A stretch of 43,584 bases of DNA from Thermoprotei archaeon (GCA_003649205.1 QMRC01000015.1:1-43584), one strand, 5' to 3'. Positions 26,693-35,269 are shown, counted from the first letter of the stretch. Notes: a model not told the origin generated them from the sequence alone. Program-made: numbers and translations.

Positions 26693-26742
26693 TCACCCTA
26701 TGAGCTAGATGTCGGTACTGCTCTTTCCTAAGTGTTTTAAAT
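26693..26742 (-). promoter_or_regulatory. Promoter and ribosome site of the S-layer-like gene
   Basis: On the minus strand ATTTAAAA (26735-26742) is a TATA box about 50 bases before the ATG at 26685, and GGGTGA (26693-26698) is a ribosome-binding site 7-8 bases before it. The spacing implies a leader of roughly 25 bases, unlike the leaderless genes elsewhere in this window and as expected for a strongly translated gene. Confidence 0.6.
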
Positions 26743-26752
26743 TAGTTTCTTT

Positions 26753-26833
26753 GGTCTAATTTCTCGACTTGATGTTGGTTTCATGGTCTAATTTTTCGTT
26801 TGGTTGTTCTAAGTCGTTAGGTTTAATTCTCGG
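26753..26833 (+). repeat. Three imperfect GGTYTAATTYTTCG repeats in the divergent promoter region
   Basis: GGTCTAATTTCTCG (26753-26766), GGTCTAATTTTTCG (26785-26798) and GGTTTAATTCTCGG (26820-26833) recur every 32-35 bases, about three helical turns, between the S-layer-like gene and the HAD gene. The last copy includes a TTTAAT that could be the TATA element of the HAD gene (ATG at 26855). They could be operators or serial promoter elements. Confidence 0.5.
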
Positions 26834-26854
26834 TATTGTCTTGGTTGTTTGGGT

Positions 26855-27496
26855 ATGTTCAGGGTCTTGGTTACTGATGTTGATGGTGTTTTGACCTGTA
26901 TTAATATCTGGGATTTTCTACATAGGTGTTTCGGTACTAAGGAGAGGGCTAGAGTTCATGAGTTGTGGTATAGGTCTGGTGTGATTGACTATGTTGCTTG
27001 GGCTAAGTTGGATGCTCTCTTGTGGAGAGGTAGGTCTTGGGGTGAGGTTTTGGAGTGTGTTTCCAAGGTTCCTGTTAGGTCTGGTGCTTGTGAGTTGATT
27101 GAGTTTGCTAGGTCTAGGGGTTTGAGGGTTATTGGTGTTTCTGCTGGTCTCGATGTTGTTTACCATGCTCTTGCTCGTGCTGGTGCTGCTCCAGATATCT
27201 TGGTTGCTAATAGGTTGAGGGTTTGTGGTGGGGTTGTTACCGGTGATGTTCTTGTGCTGGTTACTGATAGGAATAAGGGTGTGGTTATGGAGGAGGTTCT
27301 CAAGATGCTTGGTTACTCGTGTAGTGAGGCTATTGTGATTGGTGAAGGTGTCATTGATGTCCCTATGTTGGAGAGAGGTGGTGTTTCTATTGCGTTTAAT
27401 CCTGAGGGTCCTGAGGTTGAGGAGGTTGCTGATTACGTGGTTCGTGGTGATGATTTGAGGGGGGTTCTAGATGTGTTGAAGAAGGTTCTCAGCTAG
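26855..27496 (+). CDS. HAD superfamily phosphatase
   Basis: A 213-aa hydrolase of the HAD family from ATG 26855 (a TTG two codons upstream is possible). Motif I is LVTDVDGVLTC, with nucleophile Asp8 and acid/base Asp10; motif II is VIGVSAG; motif IV is IGEGVIDVPMLERGG. The helical cap and the size are like phosphoserine phosphatase-type HADs; the substrate is unknown. The coding sequence is G/T-rich with few A or C. It converges with the methyltransferase gene, overlapping by 4 bases. Confidence 0.85.
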   Translation: MFRVLVTDVDGVLTCINIWDFLHRCFGTKERARVHELWYRSGVIDYVAWAKLDALLWRGRSWGEVLECVSKVPVRSGACELIEFARSRGLRVIGVSAGLDVVYHALARAGAAPDILVANRLRVCGGVVTGDVLVLVTDRNKGVVMEEVLKMLGYSCSEAIVIGEGVIDVPMLERGGVSIAFNPEGPEVEEVADYVVRGDDLRGVLDVLKKVLS

Positions 27497-28008
27497 CTTG
27501 TCCTCGCTATGATTATGTAGTCCTTACTGTCGTCATCTATGACCTCTACCCTGTATCTGTGAACTAGTAACTTCGTCGCTACCTCTACTGCTAGGTTGCT
27601 GGTTGATTTCGGTACTGTTATTGCTATCTCTGCACCTTCTCTCACTAGGTTCAGTACCTCGTCTAGGTAGTTCATGAGCTCTATCGTCATTACTGTCACT
27701 GCTGTTAGTGTGTTGAAGGTCTTCTTCCTGATGGGTATCTTGGTCATTGTCGCCTGTAGTAGATCTACATTGCTGTGGTGTCTCAACTTTTGCTTCGCTA
27801 TCTCCAGCATGTTTCTCGATATGTCTAGACAGAGTACGTACTTAGCTACTGGTGCTGCTATGAGTGCTAGTGTTCCTGTTCCTGAACCTATGTCTATTAC
27901 TCTCCTCCCTCTTACCTTCACCTTCTCTAGTATGAGTAGGTACTTAGGTATTTGTTCTCTCAGGTAGAGTTTGTCGTATATCTTTGCTAGGTTGTTGTAG
28001 TAATTCAT
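27493..28008 (-). CDS. SAM-dependent methyltransferase
   Basis: A 171-aa class I methyltransferase from ATG 28008. SAM-binding motif I is VIDIGSGTGTLALIAA, motif II is YVLCLDISRNMLEIAKQKL, and PIRKKTFNTLTAVTVM follows. It begins with the usual YYNNLAKIYDKLYL segment of small-molecule methyltransferases. The frame stays open upstream to 28236, but that extension is a Thr/Ser/Pro-rich shadow of the opposite gene and is not used. The C-terminus is short. The substrate is unknown. The start is divergent from the amidohydrolase-like gene, about 20 bases away. Confidence 0.83.
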   Translation of the reverse strand: MNYYNNLAKIYDKLYLREQIPKYLLILEKVKVRGRRVIDIGSGTGTLALIAAPVAKYVLCLDISRNMLEIAKQKLRHHSNVDLLQATMTKIPIRKKTFNTLTAVTVMTIELMNYLDEVLNLVREGAEIAITVPKSTSNLAVEVATKLLVHRYRVEVIDDDSKDYIIIARTS

Positions 28009-28027
28009 TACTTTTATGAGGTAGTTT

Positions 28028-29089
28028 GTGAGGGGTGTTTGTGTGAGGGTTTTGCTTAGGGATTGTGATTTGGTTGTTGATGTTGTTAGGGGTGTGTTTT
28101 GGGAGGGTGTTGATGTTCTTGTTGAGGATGGTGTAGTTGTTGATGTTGGTTCTGGTTTGGGTATTAGTGCTGATGTTGTTTTGAGTTGTAGTGGTTGTGT
28201 TGTTGTTCCTGCTCTTGTCAATTCATTCTTTGTCATTGGCTCTCCTCCTCGTGGTGTTTCTCCTGAGGATTGGGTTAGGAGTAGGTTGAGGAGTCTTTGT
28301 CGTGAGGGTGTCTCCAGGGTGTTCTGTGTTTCTGAGTTTATTGAGGTTACTTACTTAGTTTCTCGTGATCTCGGTCTTGAGTGTACTGTCTTAGTTCCTG
28401 TTCCTGTTCATGACCCTGTCTCTCTTTGGTCTCGTATTCGTGGGTTGATTGAATTTAGGAGGAGAGGCATCGATGTTGGTCTGTACCTGAGTTGTGTTCC
28501 TGTTCGTCTTGATGTTGTTGATTTACTGTGTTTTGTTAGGGAGAAGTGGGGGTTCCCCATAGCTATCTCCTTCTACAATGAGGTTCGTGATGTTAGGGAT
28601 TCTGTGATTGATGTTGCTAGGCCTGTTATTCCTGGTTCTCTACTGATTGGTTGTTCCCTGTTGACTAGTGGTGAGTACTCTGTTGTTGCTAGGTTGGGTG
28701 GTGTTGTTGTTAAGGTTCCTGAGCTGTGTGGTAGGGTGTGCGGTTCTGTTGGTTCTTACGTATCGTTGATTCGTGGTTGTAGGGTTTGTCTTGGTTCTGG
28801 TTCTGTTGGTTCTCTCTCTTCCTGTATCTACGGTGTCTACGTTGCTAATGTTTGTGAGTTTGGTGTTTCTGATCCTAGGTATGTGCTCAGGTGTGCTGTT
28901 GGTGAGGGGCTTGGTTTTGGTGTTCTCGATGTTGATTGTAGGTGTGATCTAGCTGTTTTCGAGCTAGTGCATCCTCGCCACGTTGTCACCGATACGTGGG
29001 GTACTGTCTTGACTTCTATTGCTAGTAAATCTACTAGGTATGTAGTTACATCGCGTAGAGTCATTTACTCTCGTGGTTCTCGATTTTAG
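28028..29089 (+). CDS. Amidohydrolase-like protein lacking metal-binding histidines
   Basis: A 353-aa protein whose ends resemble the composite beta domain of amidohydrolases (DVLVEDGVVVDVGSG and CDLAVFELVHPRHV...YVVTSRRVIYSRG). At the place of the usual PGxxDxHxH metal motif it has VVPALVNSFFVIGS, with no HxH, so it is probably not a metal-dependent hydrolase. It is unusually rich in Val, Gly and Cys because the coding strand is almost free of C and A; the 60 bases from 28081 contain 26 G, 27 T, 6 A and 1 C. The start is GTG 28028 or GTG 28043. It may be a degenerate homologue with a structural or binding role. Confidence 0.6.
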   Translation: MRGVCVRVLLRDCDLVVDVVRGVFWEGVDVLVEDGVVVDVGSGLGISADVVLSCSGCVVVPALVNSFFVIGSPPRGVSPEDWVRSRLRSLCREGVSRVFCVSEFIEVTYLVSRDLGLECTVLVPVPVHDPVSLWSRIRGLIEFRRRGIDVGLYLSCVPVRLDVVDLLCFVREKWGFPIAISFYNEVRDVRDSVIDVARPVIPGSLLIGCSLLTSGEYSVVARLGGVVVKVPELCGRVCGSVGSYVSLIRGCRVCLGSGSVGSLSSCIYGVYVANVCEFGVSDPRYVLRCAVGEGLGFGVLDVDCRCDLAVFELVHPRHVVTDTWGTVLTSIASKSTRYVVTSRRVIYSRGSRF

Positions 29090-29136
29090 GTAAAGTACTA
29101 ATACTTGTCTAATGTGCTTGCTCTAGGTGGTGTATC

Positions 29137-30447
29137 TTGAGTCGTGAAAAGAGAGGAGTTCGTGAGATCATTACTGCTGAGGATACTGAAATCGTTGATG
29201 CTTGGGCTAGAAAGATCTTTAACTCACGTGGTGAAGAGACAATAGAGGTCGAGATATACACCGGTACGGGTTATGGTAGAGCTAGTGCACCTTCAGGGGC
29301 TTCTGTAGGTGCTCATGAGGTTGTTGCCTTTCCTGAAGGCGGTATTGATGCTGCTCTAGAGGCCTTTGAGAACATTGTCGCACCTGAGATCATCGGTATG
29401 GATGCTGATGATCAGGAGGGTGTCGATAGGAAGCTGTGGGAGCTAGATGGTACTGGTAACTTCAGTAGGATTGGCGGTGCTACAGCAACGGCAACATCAT
29501 TCGCTGTAGCTAAGGCTGCAGCAGCTACCCATGGCATACCGCTATTCCAGCACCTTGGTGGGGCTATGGCTTGTCTCCTACCGTATCCACTAGGTAATGT
29601 ACTTGGTGGTGGTAAGCACTCTAAGGGGTTGGGACCTGATATTCAGGAAATTCTCGTTATTCCACTTGGTGCGGATTCGATGTACGAAGCTGTGAGAGCT
29701 AACATAGTAGTTCACTCAAGACTACCTAAGGTAATTAGGAAGTACGATCCGTACTTCGCTGGTGGTAGGAATGATGAAGGAGCATGGACTTCGTGCCTAA
29801 GCAATGATAAGGCTCTTGAAGCTGTCTATGAGGTCTGTAGGGAGGTTAGTAGGGAGCTTGGTATTGAGATTAGGATGGGTATTGATGTAGCTGCATCATC
29901 GCTGTGGAATCCTGAGAAGGGTAAATACATCTACATTAGGGATAAGGTTGAGAGAAGTCCTAGGGAACAGCTCGAATACATAACTTCTCTAGTCGAGAAG
30001 TATGACCTAGTATATGTCGAGGATCCATTTCATGAAGAGGACTTCAACTCCTTTGCGGAGTTGAGGGATAGAGTTGGTGATAGATGTATTGTCACTGGTG
30101 ATGATCTCTTCGTAACTAATAGTGAGAGATTGAAGAGAGGTATCGAGGTGAGGGCAGCAAATGGAATAATAATTAAGCCGAATCAGGTAGGTACCATAAC
30201 TAGAGCGTACGAGACCATTACGCTAGCTAAGGAACATGGGTACATACCCATCATGTCCCATAGATCAGGAGAGACTGAGAGTGAAGTCATTGCGCACCTA
30301 GCTGTTGCCTTTGGATGTCCAATAATTAAGACTGGTACTGTTGGTGGTGAGAGGATAGTTAAGTTAAATGAATTGATTAGAGTAGCTGAGTACTTAGGGA
30401 AGAGAGCAAAGATGAATAAAGCACCACTGAGGAAGTTCATGAGGTAA
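29137..30447 (+). CDS. eno: Enolase
   Basis: A 436-aa phosphopyruvate hydratase, converting 2-phosphoglycerate to phosphoenolpyruvate. Motifs are the N-terminal SRGEETIEVEIYT and SAPSGASVGAHE, the metal ligands in GIDVAASS, YVEDPF and TGDDLF, the catalytic Lys in GIIIKPNQVGT, and MSHRSGETES near the C-terminus. The start is TTG at 29137, preceded by GGTGGTG; no ATG fits the family N-terminus. It heads a plus-strand cluster with ribosomal protein S2 and isoprenoid genes, an order known from other crenarchaea. Confidence 0.96.
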   Translation: MSREKRGVREIITAEDTEIVDAWARKIFNSRGEETIEVEIYTGTGYGRASAPSGASVGAHEVVAFPEGGIDAALEAFENIVAPEIIGMDADDQEGVDRKLWELDGTGNFSRIGGATATATSFAVAKAAAATHGIPLFQHLGGAMACLLPYPLGNVLGGGKHSKGLGPDIQEILVIPLGADSMYEAVRANIVVHSRLPKVIRKYDPYFAGGRNDEGAWTSCLSNDKALEAVYEVCREVSRELGIEIRMGIDVAASSLWNPEKGKYIYIRDKVERSPREQLEYITSLVEKYDLVYVEDPFHEEDFNSFAELRDRVGDRCIVTGDDLFVTNSERLKRGIEVRAANGIIIKPNQVGTITRAYETITLAKEHGYIPIMSHRSGETESEVIAHLAVAFGCPIIKTGTVGGERIVKLNELIRVAEYLGKRAKMNKAPLRKFMR

Positions 30448-30498
30448 TTTAACAAGCTTTTTAAGTTCACCCAACACTATTTTGAGAGGTTGATCTTC

Positions 30499-31158
30499 AT
30501 GAGCGAGGAGAGAAGAGAAGAAACAACAACTGAAGAGAAGAGACAACCTGAGTTGCTGATCAATCTAGAGACATACCTAGCTGCAGGTGTGAGGATAGGT
30601 ACTCACCTCAGAAGTTCCTACATGATTAAGAGGGGGTTCATATACGGTGTTAGACCTGATGGACTTTGGCTTATTGACTTGAGAAAAATTGATGAGAGGA
30701 TTAGAATAGCTGCTAAGATGATTGCTAGGTACGAACCAAGTAAGGTAGTTGCTGTATCGGCTAGACAGTACGGTCAGAGACCAGTACTCATGTTCTGTAA
30801 GTTCACAGGCGCTAAACCCATCATAGGTAGGTTCATACCAGGAACCTTCACAAACCCAGTACTGAAGACCTATACAGAAGCTGATCTAGTCATAGTTACA
30901 GATCCTAAAGCTGATTCACAGGCAATAGATGAAGCAGCACTCATGGGTATACCAGTGATAGCTCTATGTGATACCGATTCACCAGTAGCCTACGTAGATC
31001 TCATAATACCATGCAACAACAAGGGTAGGAGGTCACTAGCACTCATATACTGGTTGCTGGCAAGGCAAGTACTTAGAGAGAGAGGTGAGTTACCACCGGA
31101 TGGGGATTTACCTGTACCACCTGAAGAATTTGAAGCCAAAACCGTAACAACGATTTAG
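30499..31158 (+). CDS. rpsB: 30S ribosomal protein S2
   Basis: A 219-aa ribosomal protein S2 (uS2). Diagnostic stretches are [58 protein letters not shown] and the terminal [33 protein letters not shown]. The start is taken at ATG 30499 because GAGAGGT lies at 30484-30490; an in-frame TTG at 30490 is the alternative. A TTTTTAA element at about 30456-30462 suggests an additional promoter inside the cluster. Confidence 0.95.
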   Translation: MSEERREETTTEEKRQPELLINLETYLAAGVRIGTHLRSSYMIKRGFIYGVRPDGLWLIDLRKIDERIRIAAKMIARYEPSKVVAVSARQYGQRPVLMFCKFTGAKPIIGRFIPGTFTNPVLKTYTEADLVIVTDPKADSQAIDEAALMGIPVIALCDTDSPVAYVDLIIPCNNKGRRSLALIYWLLARQVLRERGELPPDGDLPVPPEEFEAKTVTTI

Positions 31159-31174
31159 CTATAGAGGTGATTAG

Positions 31175-32026
31175 GTGAAGGTTAGGAGAGCTGCTGTAGC
31201 CGGTTACTTCTACGAAGCTGATCCAGAAGACCTTAGGAGGAGAATTGAGTGGTGCTTTAGACATACACTTGGTCCTGGTAGATTACCTAGTATTAGAGAA
31301 GGTAGGGTAGAGAAGGTACTTGGTCTAGTTAGTCCACATGCAGGGTACATGTACTCAGGACCTGTTGCTGCGCATGGGTATTTACTGCTAGCTGAGGACG
31401 GTGTACCGGATACAGTTATAATAATAGGACCGAATCACACTGGTCTTGGATCTGGTATAGCCATAATGACTGAAGGAGAGTGGGAAACACCGCTAGGTAG
31501 AGTACCTATCGATACTGAGCTAGCTATGGAGATCGTCAAGAAGAGTGGAGTTGTGGACATTGATGAGCTAGCGCATATAAGAGAGCACTCAGTAGAGGTT
31601 CAGATACCATTCCTACAGTACATCTACGGAAGTAGGTTTAAGATCGTCCCAATAACGATGCTAATACAGACACTAGAGGTTGCGAGGGAATTGGGTAATG
31701 CAATAGCTGACTGCATTGCTGATAGAAACGTCATTGTTATAGCTAGTACAGACTTCACGCACTACGAGCCACAGCAAGTAGCTGAGAGAAAGGATAAGCT
31801 AGCTATAGATGCTATTCTCAAGCTATCTGCAGAGGAGCTCTATAGGGTAGTGCATGCTGAAGACATATCGATGTGTGGCTATGGACCAACCATGACGTTG
31901 CTAGTAGCTGCTAGGAGATTAGGTGCTAAGGGCGCTACACTGCTCAAGTACGCTACCTCAGGAGACATAACTGGTGACTATGGAGCTGTTGTCGGGTATG
32001 CAAGTATTGCAGTCTGGAGGAAGTAA
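31175..32026 (+). CDS. MEMO family protein
   Basis: A 283-aa MEMO1 homologue, a fold related to extradiol dioxygenases with a conserved His/Asp/Cys metal centre; its function in archaea is unknown. Visible are GYFYEADPEDLRRRIEWCF, LGLVSPHAGYMYSGPVAAHG, IIIGPNHTGLGSG, REHSVEVQIPFLQYIYG, IASTDFTHYEP and ISMCGYGPTM (the conserved Cys). The start is GTG 31175 with GAGGTGAT upstream. MEMO commonly lies between rpsB and mevalonate-pathway genes in Crenarchaeota, as here. The AMMECR1 protein, its frequent partner, is encoded elsewhere in the window. Confidence 0.93.
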   Translation: MKVRRAAVAGYFYEADPEDLRRRIEWCFRHTLGPGRLPSIREGRVEKVLGLVSPHAGYMYSGPVAAHGYLLLAEDGVPDTVIIIGPNHTGLGSGIAIMTEGEWETPLGRVPIDTELAMEIVKKSGVVDIDELAHIREHSVEVQIPFLQYIYGSRFKIVPITMLIQTLEVARELGNAIADCIADRNVIVIASTDFTHYEPQQVAERKDKLAIDAILKLSAEELYRVVHAEDISMCGYGPTMTLLVAARRLGAKGATLLKYATSGDITGDYGAVVGYASIAVWRK

Positions 32027-32837
32027 TGTAGTAGTTATTAAGCTAGGTGGCTCCGCACTAACGGATAAGTCTAGAGGTAGCGGTGGGGTTAGAGCTGAAG
32101 TACTTGAGAACGTAGCTAGTGACCTAAGGTATCTGAGGTCTAGAGGTTTTAGTGTTGTCTTGGTTACTGGTGGTGGTTATGAAGCTCATAAACTTGCTAA
32201 GGAGTATGGTCTAGGCTGTAAATACGTTGATTCTTCTAGGTTTTCAGGTGCTATCCTAACTCACATAGCTGCGGCTAACTTATGTGAGTATGTGTGTAAG
32301 TACCTGTGTGAGCGAGGTATTGCTGCTTCACCTCTTCACCCATTCTCAATGACTGTTCTTTGTGGATGTAATGTGGAGTACTTTCCTATTGATGTTGTTG
32401 AGCAATTACTTGTAAAAGGTGTTGTCCCTGTTCTACATGGTGATGTCTGTCTTGATCGTGAGTACAACTTCTCAATTCTATCCGGTGACGATATCGTTAA
32501 GTACCTCTGTAATGTACTGCTAGGGGTTAGGTGCTGTATCTTCTTAATGGATGTCCCAGGTATCTTACGTGATTCTGGTGATGAAATTTACTCAACTATC
32601 TATGTCTCTGAACTAGATTCCGTGGTTCACGAGGTGATGAGTAGAGGGGGGACTGATAAAACTACTGTAGTTGATGTTACTGGTGGTATTAGGAAGAAAC
32701 TCTACGTAGCTAGAGATATAGCGAGGAGAGGGATCCCTGTATATTTCGCTTCTGGTTTCAGGAAGGGGGTACTGAGGTTAATTGTCGATGGTCTAGGTAC
32801 TGCTGGTAAGGATTTCACGGTGGTGATACCTCAGTGA
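31998..32837 (+). CDS. ipk: Isopentenyl phosphate kinase
   Basis: A 279-aa amino-acid-kinase-fold enzyme that phosphorylates isopentenyl phosphate to isopentenyl diphosphate in archaeal mevalonate routes. Motifs are VIKLGGSALTDKSRG, VLVTGGGYEAHKLAKEYGL (with the catalytic His), ASPLHPFSM, LHGDVCLD, LSGDDIVKYL and VDVTGGIRKKL. The His after GGG is what separates IPK from other kinases of the fold. The start is ATG 31998, overlapping the MEMO gene; upstream in-frame starts exist but lie deeper in MEMO. It ends in a 4-base overlap with idi2. Confidence 0.9.
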   Translation: MQVLQSGGSNVVVIKLGGSALTDKSRGSGGVRAEVLENVASDLRYLRSRGFSVVLVTGGGYEAHKLAKEYGLGCKYVDSSRFSGAILTHIAAANLCEYVCKYLCERGIAASPLHPFSMTVLCGCNVEYFPIDVVEQLLVKGVVPVLHGDVCLDREYNFSILSGDDIVKYLCNVLLGVRCCIFLMDVPGILRDSGDEIYSTIYVSELDSVVHEVMSRGGTDKTTVVDVTGGIRKKLYVARDIARRGIPVYFASGFRKGVLRLIVDGLGTAGKDFTVVIPQ

Positions 32838-33958
32838 CTTCAGTAATTGAGGAGAGGAAGAGAGAACATGTTGAGATTGCTATTCGTGAGAAGGTTGAGT
32901 ACGAAGTTTTAACTACATGGCTTGAGGATGTATACCTCATACATCAAGCAATGCCAACAATATCACCAGCTGAGATATCGACTGAAATCGAGGTCTTCGG
33001 TAAGAAATTGAATGCACCTGTGCTAATTGCTGCGTTAACTGGTGGGTACGATATTGGTAAGAAGTTGAATGCGAATATAGCTAGTGTAGTTGAGGAACTT
33101 GGTTTAGGCATGTACGTTGGAAGTCAGCGTGCTGCTATTGAGAGATCTGAATTACGAGAGAGTTTTGTAGTTGTTAAGGAGTTAGCACCAAGTGCTCTCA
33201 AGATAGCTAACCTTGGTGCGGCACAGCTTAAAGCCGATAAGTTCATTGAGTACTGTAAGACAGCTGTCGACATGATAGATGCTGATGCCATAGCAATTCA
33301 CCTCAATCCACTTCAGGAATATGTTCAACCTGAAGGTGAAGCAGTATCGATGAATATTCTAGACGTCATTAAGCAACTTCGAGAAGAACTCGGTGTACCT
33401 ATTGTGGTTAAGGAGGTTGGGTGCGGTATATCTATGGAGGTAGCTAGGAGGTTAAGTCAGGTAAATGTCGATGCTATTGATGTTGGTGGTGCTGGTGGAA
33501 CTTCATTTGCTAAAATTGAGAGAATTAGAGCTGAGAAACGTGGTAGGTACTTGAAGGCTAAGTTAGCTGAGTTATTTAGTGAGTGGGGTATTCCGACAGC
33601 CGTATCGATATGTGAGGTCAGGTACGTATTCGATGGTTACGTCATTGCCTGCGGTGGCATTAGAACAGGTCTCGATGTAGCTAAGTCCATTGCACTGGGC
33701 TCAGACTTAGCTGCTATAGGTCTTGAAGTTCTTCGAAGAGCTTACGTCAGTAAGACAAGCCTAAGAGAGTACTTGGTACAAGTTATTGAGGGATTGAAGT
33801 TAGCTATGTACCTACTCGATGTTGAGAATATAGAGAAGTTACGTACTGTCCCCTTAGTGCTATCTCCTAGACTACTTACATGGCTTCAGCAGAGAGGTAT
33901 AGACCCTCTGAAGTACATTCATGAAGTTAGGACTAGAGGTGGTATACTACGAAGATAA
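32834..33958 (+). CDS. fni: Isopentenyl-diphosphate delta-isomerase type 2
   Basis: A 374-aa FMN- and NADPH-dependent isomerase that interconverts IPP and DMAPP. Features are the N-terminal RKREHVEIAIREKVEYEVL, APVLIAALTGG, YVGSQRAAIE, ANLGAAQL, AIHLNPLQEYVQPEG, VKEVGCGIS, DVGGAGGTSFAKIE and CGGIRTGLDVAKSIALG. The start is GTG 32834, overlapping the IPK stop as GTGA. Together with IPK it supplies precursors for archaeal ether lipids. Confidence 0.95.
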   Translation: MTSVIEERKREHVEIAIREKVEYEVLTTWLEDVYLIHQAMPTISPAEISTEIEVFGKKLNAPVLIAALTGGYDIGKKLNANIASVVEELGLGMYVGSQRAAIERSELRESFVVVKELAPSALKIANLGAAQLKADKFIEYCKTAVDMIDADAIAIHLNPLQEYVQPEGEAVSMNILDVIKQLREELGVPIVVKEVGCGISMEVARRLSQVNVDAIDVGGAGGTSFAKIERIRAEKRGRYLKAKLAELFSEWGIPTAVSICEVRYVFDGYVIACGGIRTGLDVAKSIALGSDLAAIGLEVLRRAYVSKTSLREYLVQVIEGLKLAMYLLDVENIEKLRTVPLVLSPRLLTWLQQRGIDPLKYIHEVRTRGGILRR

Positions 33959-34080
33959 ATGAACTACATAGAGATAGGGTACAGGCCTGCATCGAGGTCT
34001 GGAGTGAATTACTTAAGAGAGGAGAAGTCACGAGAGGAGATGTAGTAGCACTACTTTACCAAGTATACCACAGATATGGT

Positions 34081-34716
34081 GTGAATCCACTTAGAGGAAA
34101 AGCAGGTAGTGCACTACTGTACGACAAGGAACTAATAACACTGTACATAGTTGGTAGGTACGGCTTAGGGATTACTGAAGAATTAAGTGCATTAGTTGAG
34201 AAGGTATTTGATGTTGAGACTAAGCTCGATCAGCTATATCGAGAACTCAAAGCATCAATTCAGAGAGGAAACATAGGTGAAGTCATCTCGAAGATAAAGG
34301 GTTTAGATGAAGATACCTTCTTCAGATTCCTCAGGTACTGCTTCACACTCTATGCACTTGGCTTCGTAGATGAGGAAGAGTTCCTGAACATCCTCAGAAC
34401 ACTGTACAAAGTACCTGAACTAACATCGAAAGTTCGTAGATTCACGAAGTTCTACGTAGCGTACAAGATGGCTGAACTCATAGCTAGAGGAAGCATAAGG
34501 ACTAGTAGGGAGAAGACACTGTGGAAGAATGTAATAGCTGCTAGTACAGGAATTGAGAAGGCAGTTCCAGAAGACCTACAGATAGCAATCATAGCGAAGA
34601 AGCTCTTCTCAGTTTCAGATCAACTACTTAGGAAGATATTCCCAAGGCTAGAGGCAACATTCAAAGTAAGAAGTGTTGAGGCACATGGAGTTGGGCTTAA
34701 AAATGAGATAGAGTAG
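34081..34716 (+). CDS. DUF2192 family protein
   Basis: At least 211 aa. The family-like core is NPLRGKAGSALLYDKELITLYIVGRYGLG, then a helical region to the end. The first standard start codon in frame is GTG 34081. The frame is open back to 33937 and encodes a plausible family N-terminus (ACIEVWSELLKRGEVTRGDVV) with no ATG, GTG or TTG. So either a rare start is used (ATA at 33955 overlaps the idi2 stop) or one base is missing after the ATG at 33959, which abuts the idi2 stop (TAAATG). Function unknown; archaeal and co-transcribed with idi2. Confidence 0.75.
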   Translation: MNPLRGKAGSALLYDKELITLYIVGRYGLGITEELSALVEKVFDVETKLDQLYRELKASIQRGNIGEVISKIKGLDEDTFFRFLRYCFTLYALGFVDEEEFLNILRTLYKVPELTSKVRRFTKFYVAYKMAELIARGSIRTSREKTLWKNVIAASTGIEKAVPEDLQIAIIAKKLFSVSDQLLRKIFPRLEATFKVRSVEAHGVGLKNEIE

Positions 34717-34731
34717 TCTCGAGTAGGGACC

Positions 34732-35259
34732 ATGACAACACCTTACGAACGTGAAATTCTCAAGCTAATAGCTATGGGCTATGACACAGTTGAAGCAATA
34801 TCGAGAGCACTAAACCTAAGTCCATACGACACGTATGAGTTGCTGGAATCGCTAGTAGCACGTGGCTACCTAGTCAAGGAGTGGAGTGGATTCATAGTTA
34901 AGAAACCTAGGTACAAGCTAACTAGCAAGGGATTGGAAGCAATTGGTGAGGTACCTCGTAAATATGAGGTGAGTGAAGTAGTTAGACCAGTACCAACCAT
35001 AGTACCGACCATAGGTAGGGTTCTGACATGGCTTGGACTAGGTCTGGTATTTCTAGGTCTTCTAACGCTCTTCATAGCACCAATCTTCCTTCATACAGGT
35101 AAAATCACTAGTGGTGGAGGAGCAGTAATCTGGATATTCCCGTTCCCACCAGTAGTACTCACAGGACCCGTAAGCACTGCAGTCAGCATCATAGTGCTCA
35201 TATTCACGGCATTAGTAATGTTCCTAGTCTTCAGATTCCTACTCAAAGCCCTTAGGTAG
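34732..35259 (+). CDS. Winged-helix membrane protein
   Basis: A 175-aa protein. Residues of about 1-80 form a winged helix-turn-helix (EILKLIAMGYDTVEAISRAL, SPYDTYELLESLVARGYLVKE, YKLTSKGLEAIG). Two membrane helices follow, LTWLGLGLVFLGLLTLFIAPI and VSTAVSIIVLIFTALVMFLVF, separated by a Gly/Pro-rich loop. The layout suggests a membrane-tethered DNA-binding regulator or sensor. It follows the DUF2192 gene after 15 bases and is the last gene of the long plus-strand cluster. Confidence 0.72.
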   Translation: MTTPYEREILKLIAMGYDTVEAISRALNLSPYDTYELLESLVARGYLVKEWSGFIVKKPRYKLTSKGLEAIGEVPRKYEVSEVVRPVPTIVPTIGRVLTWLGLGLVFLGLLTLFIAPIFLHTGKITSGGGAVIWIFPFPPVVLTGPVSTAVSIIVLIFTALVMFLVFRFLLKALR

Positions 35260-35269
35260 TTAGTTAGCT

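Noticed and set aside
28009..28236. 76-residue N-terminal extension of the methyltransferase
   Set aside because: Thr/Ser/Pro-rich, antisense to the amidohydrolase-like gene, and not part of the methyltransferase fold; ATG 28008 fits better.
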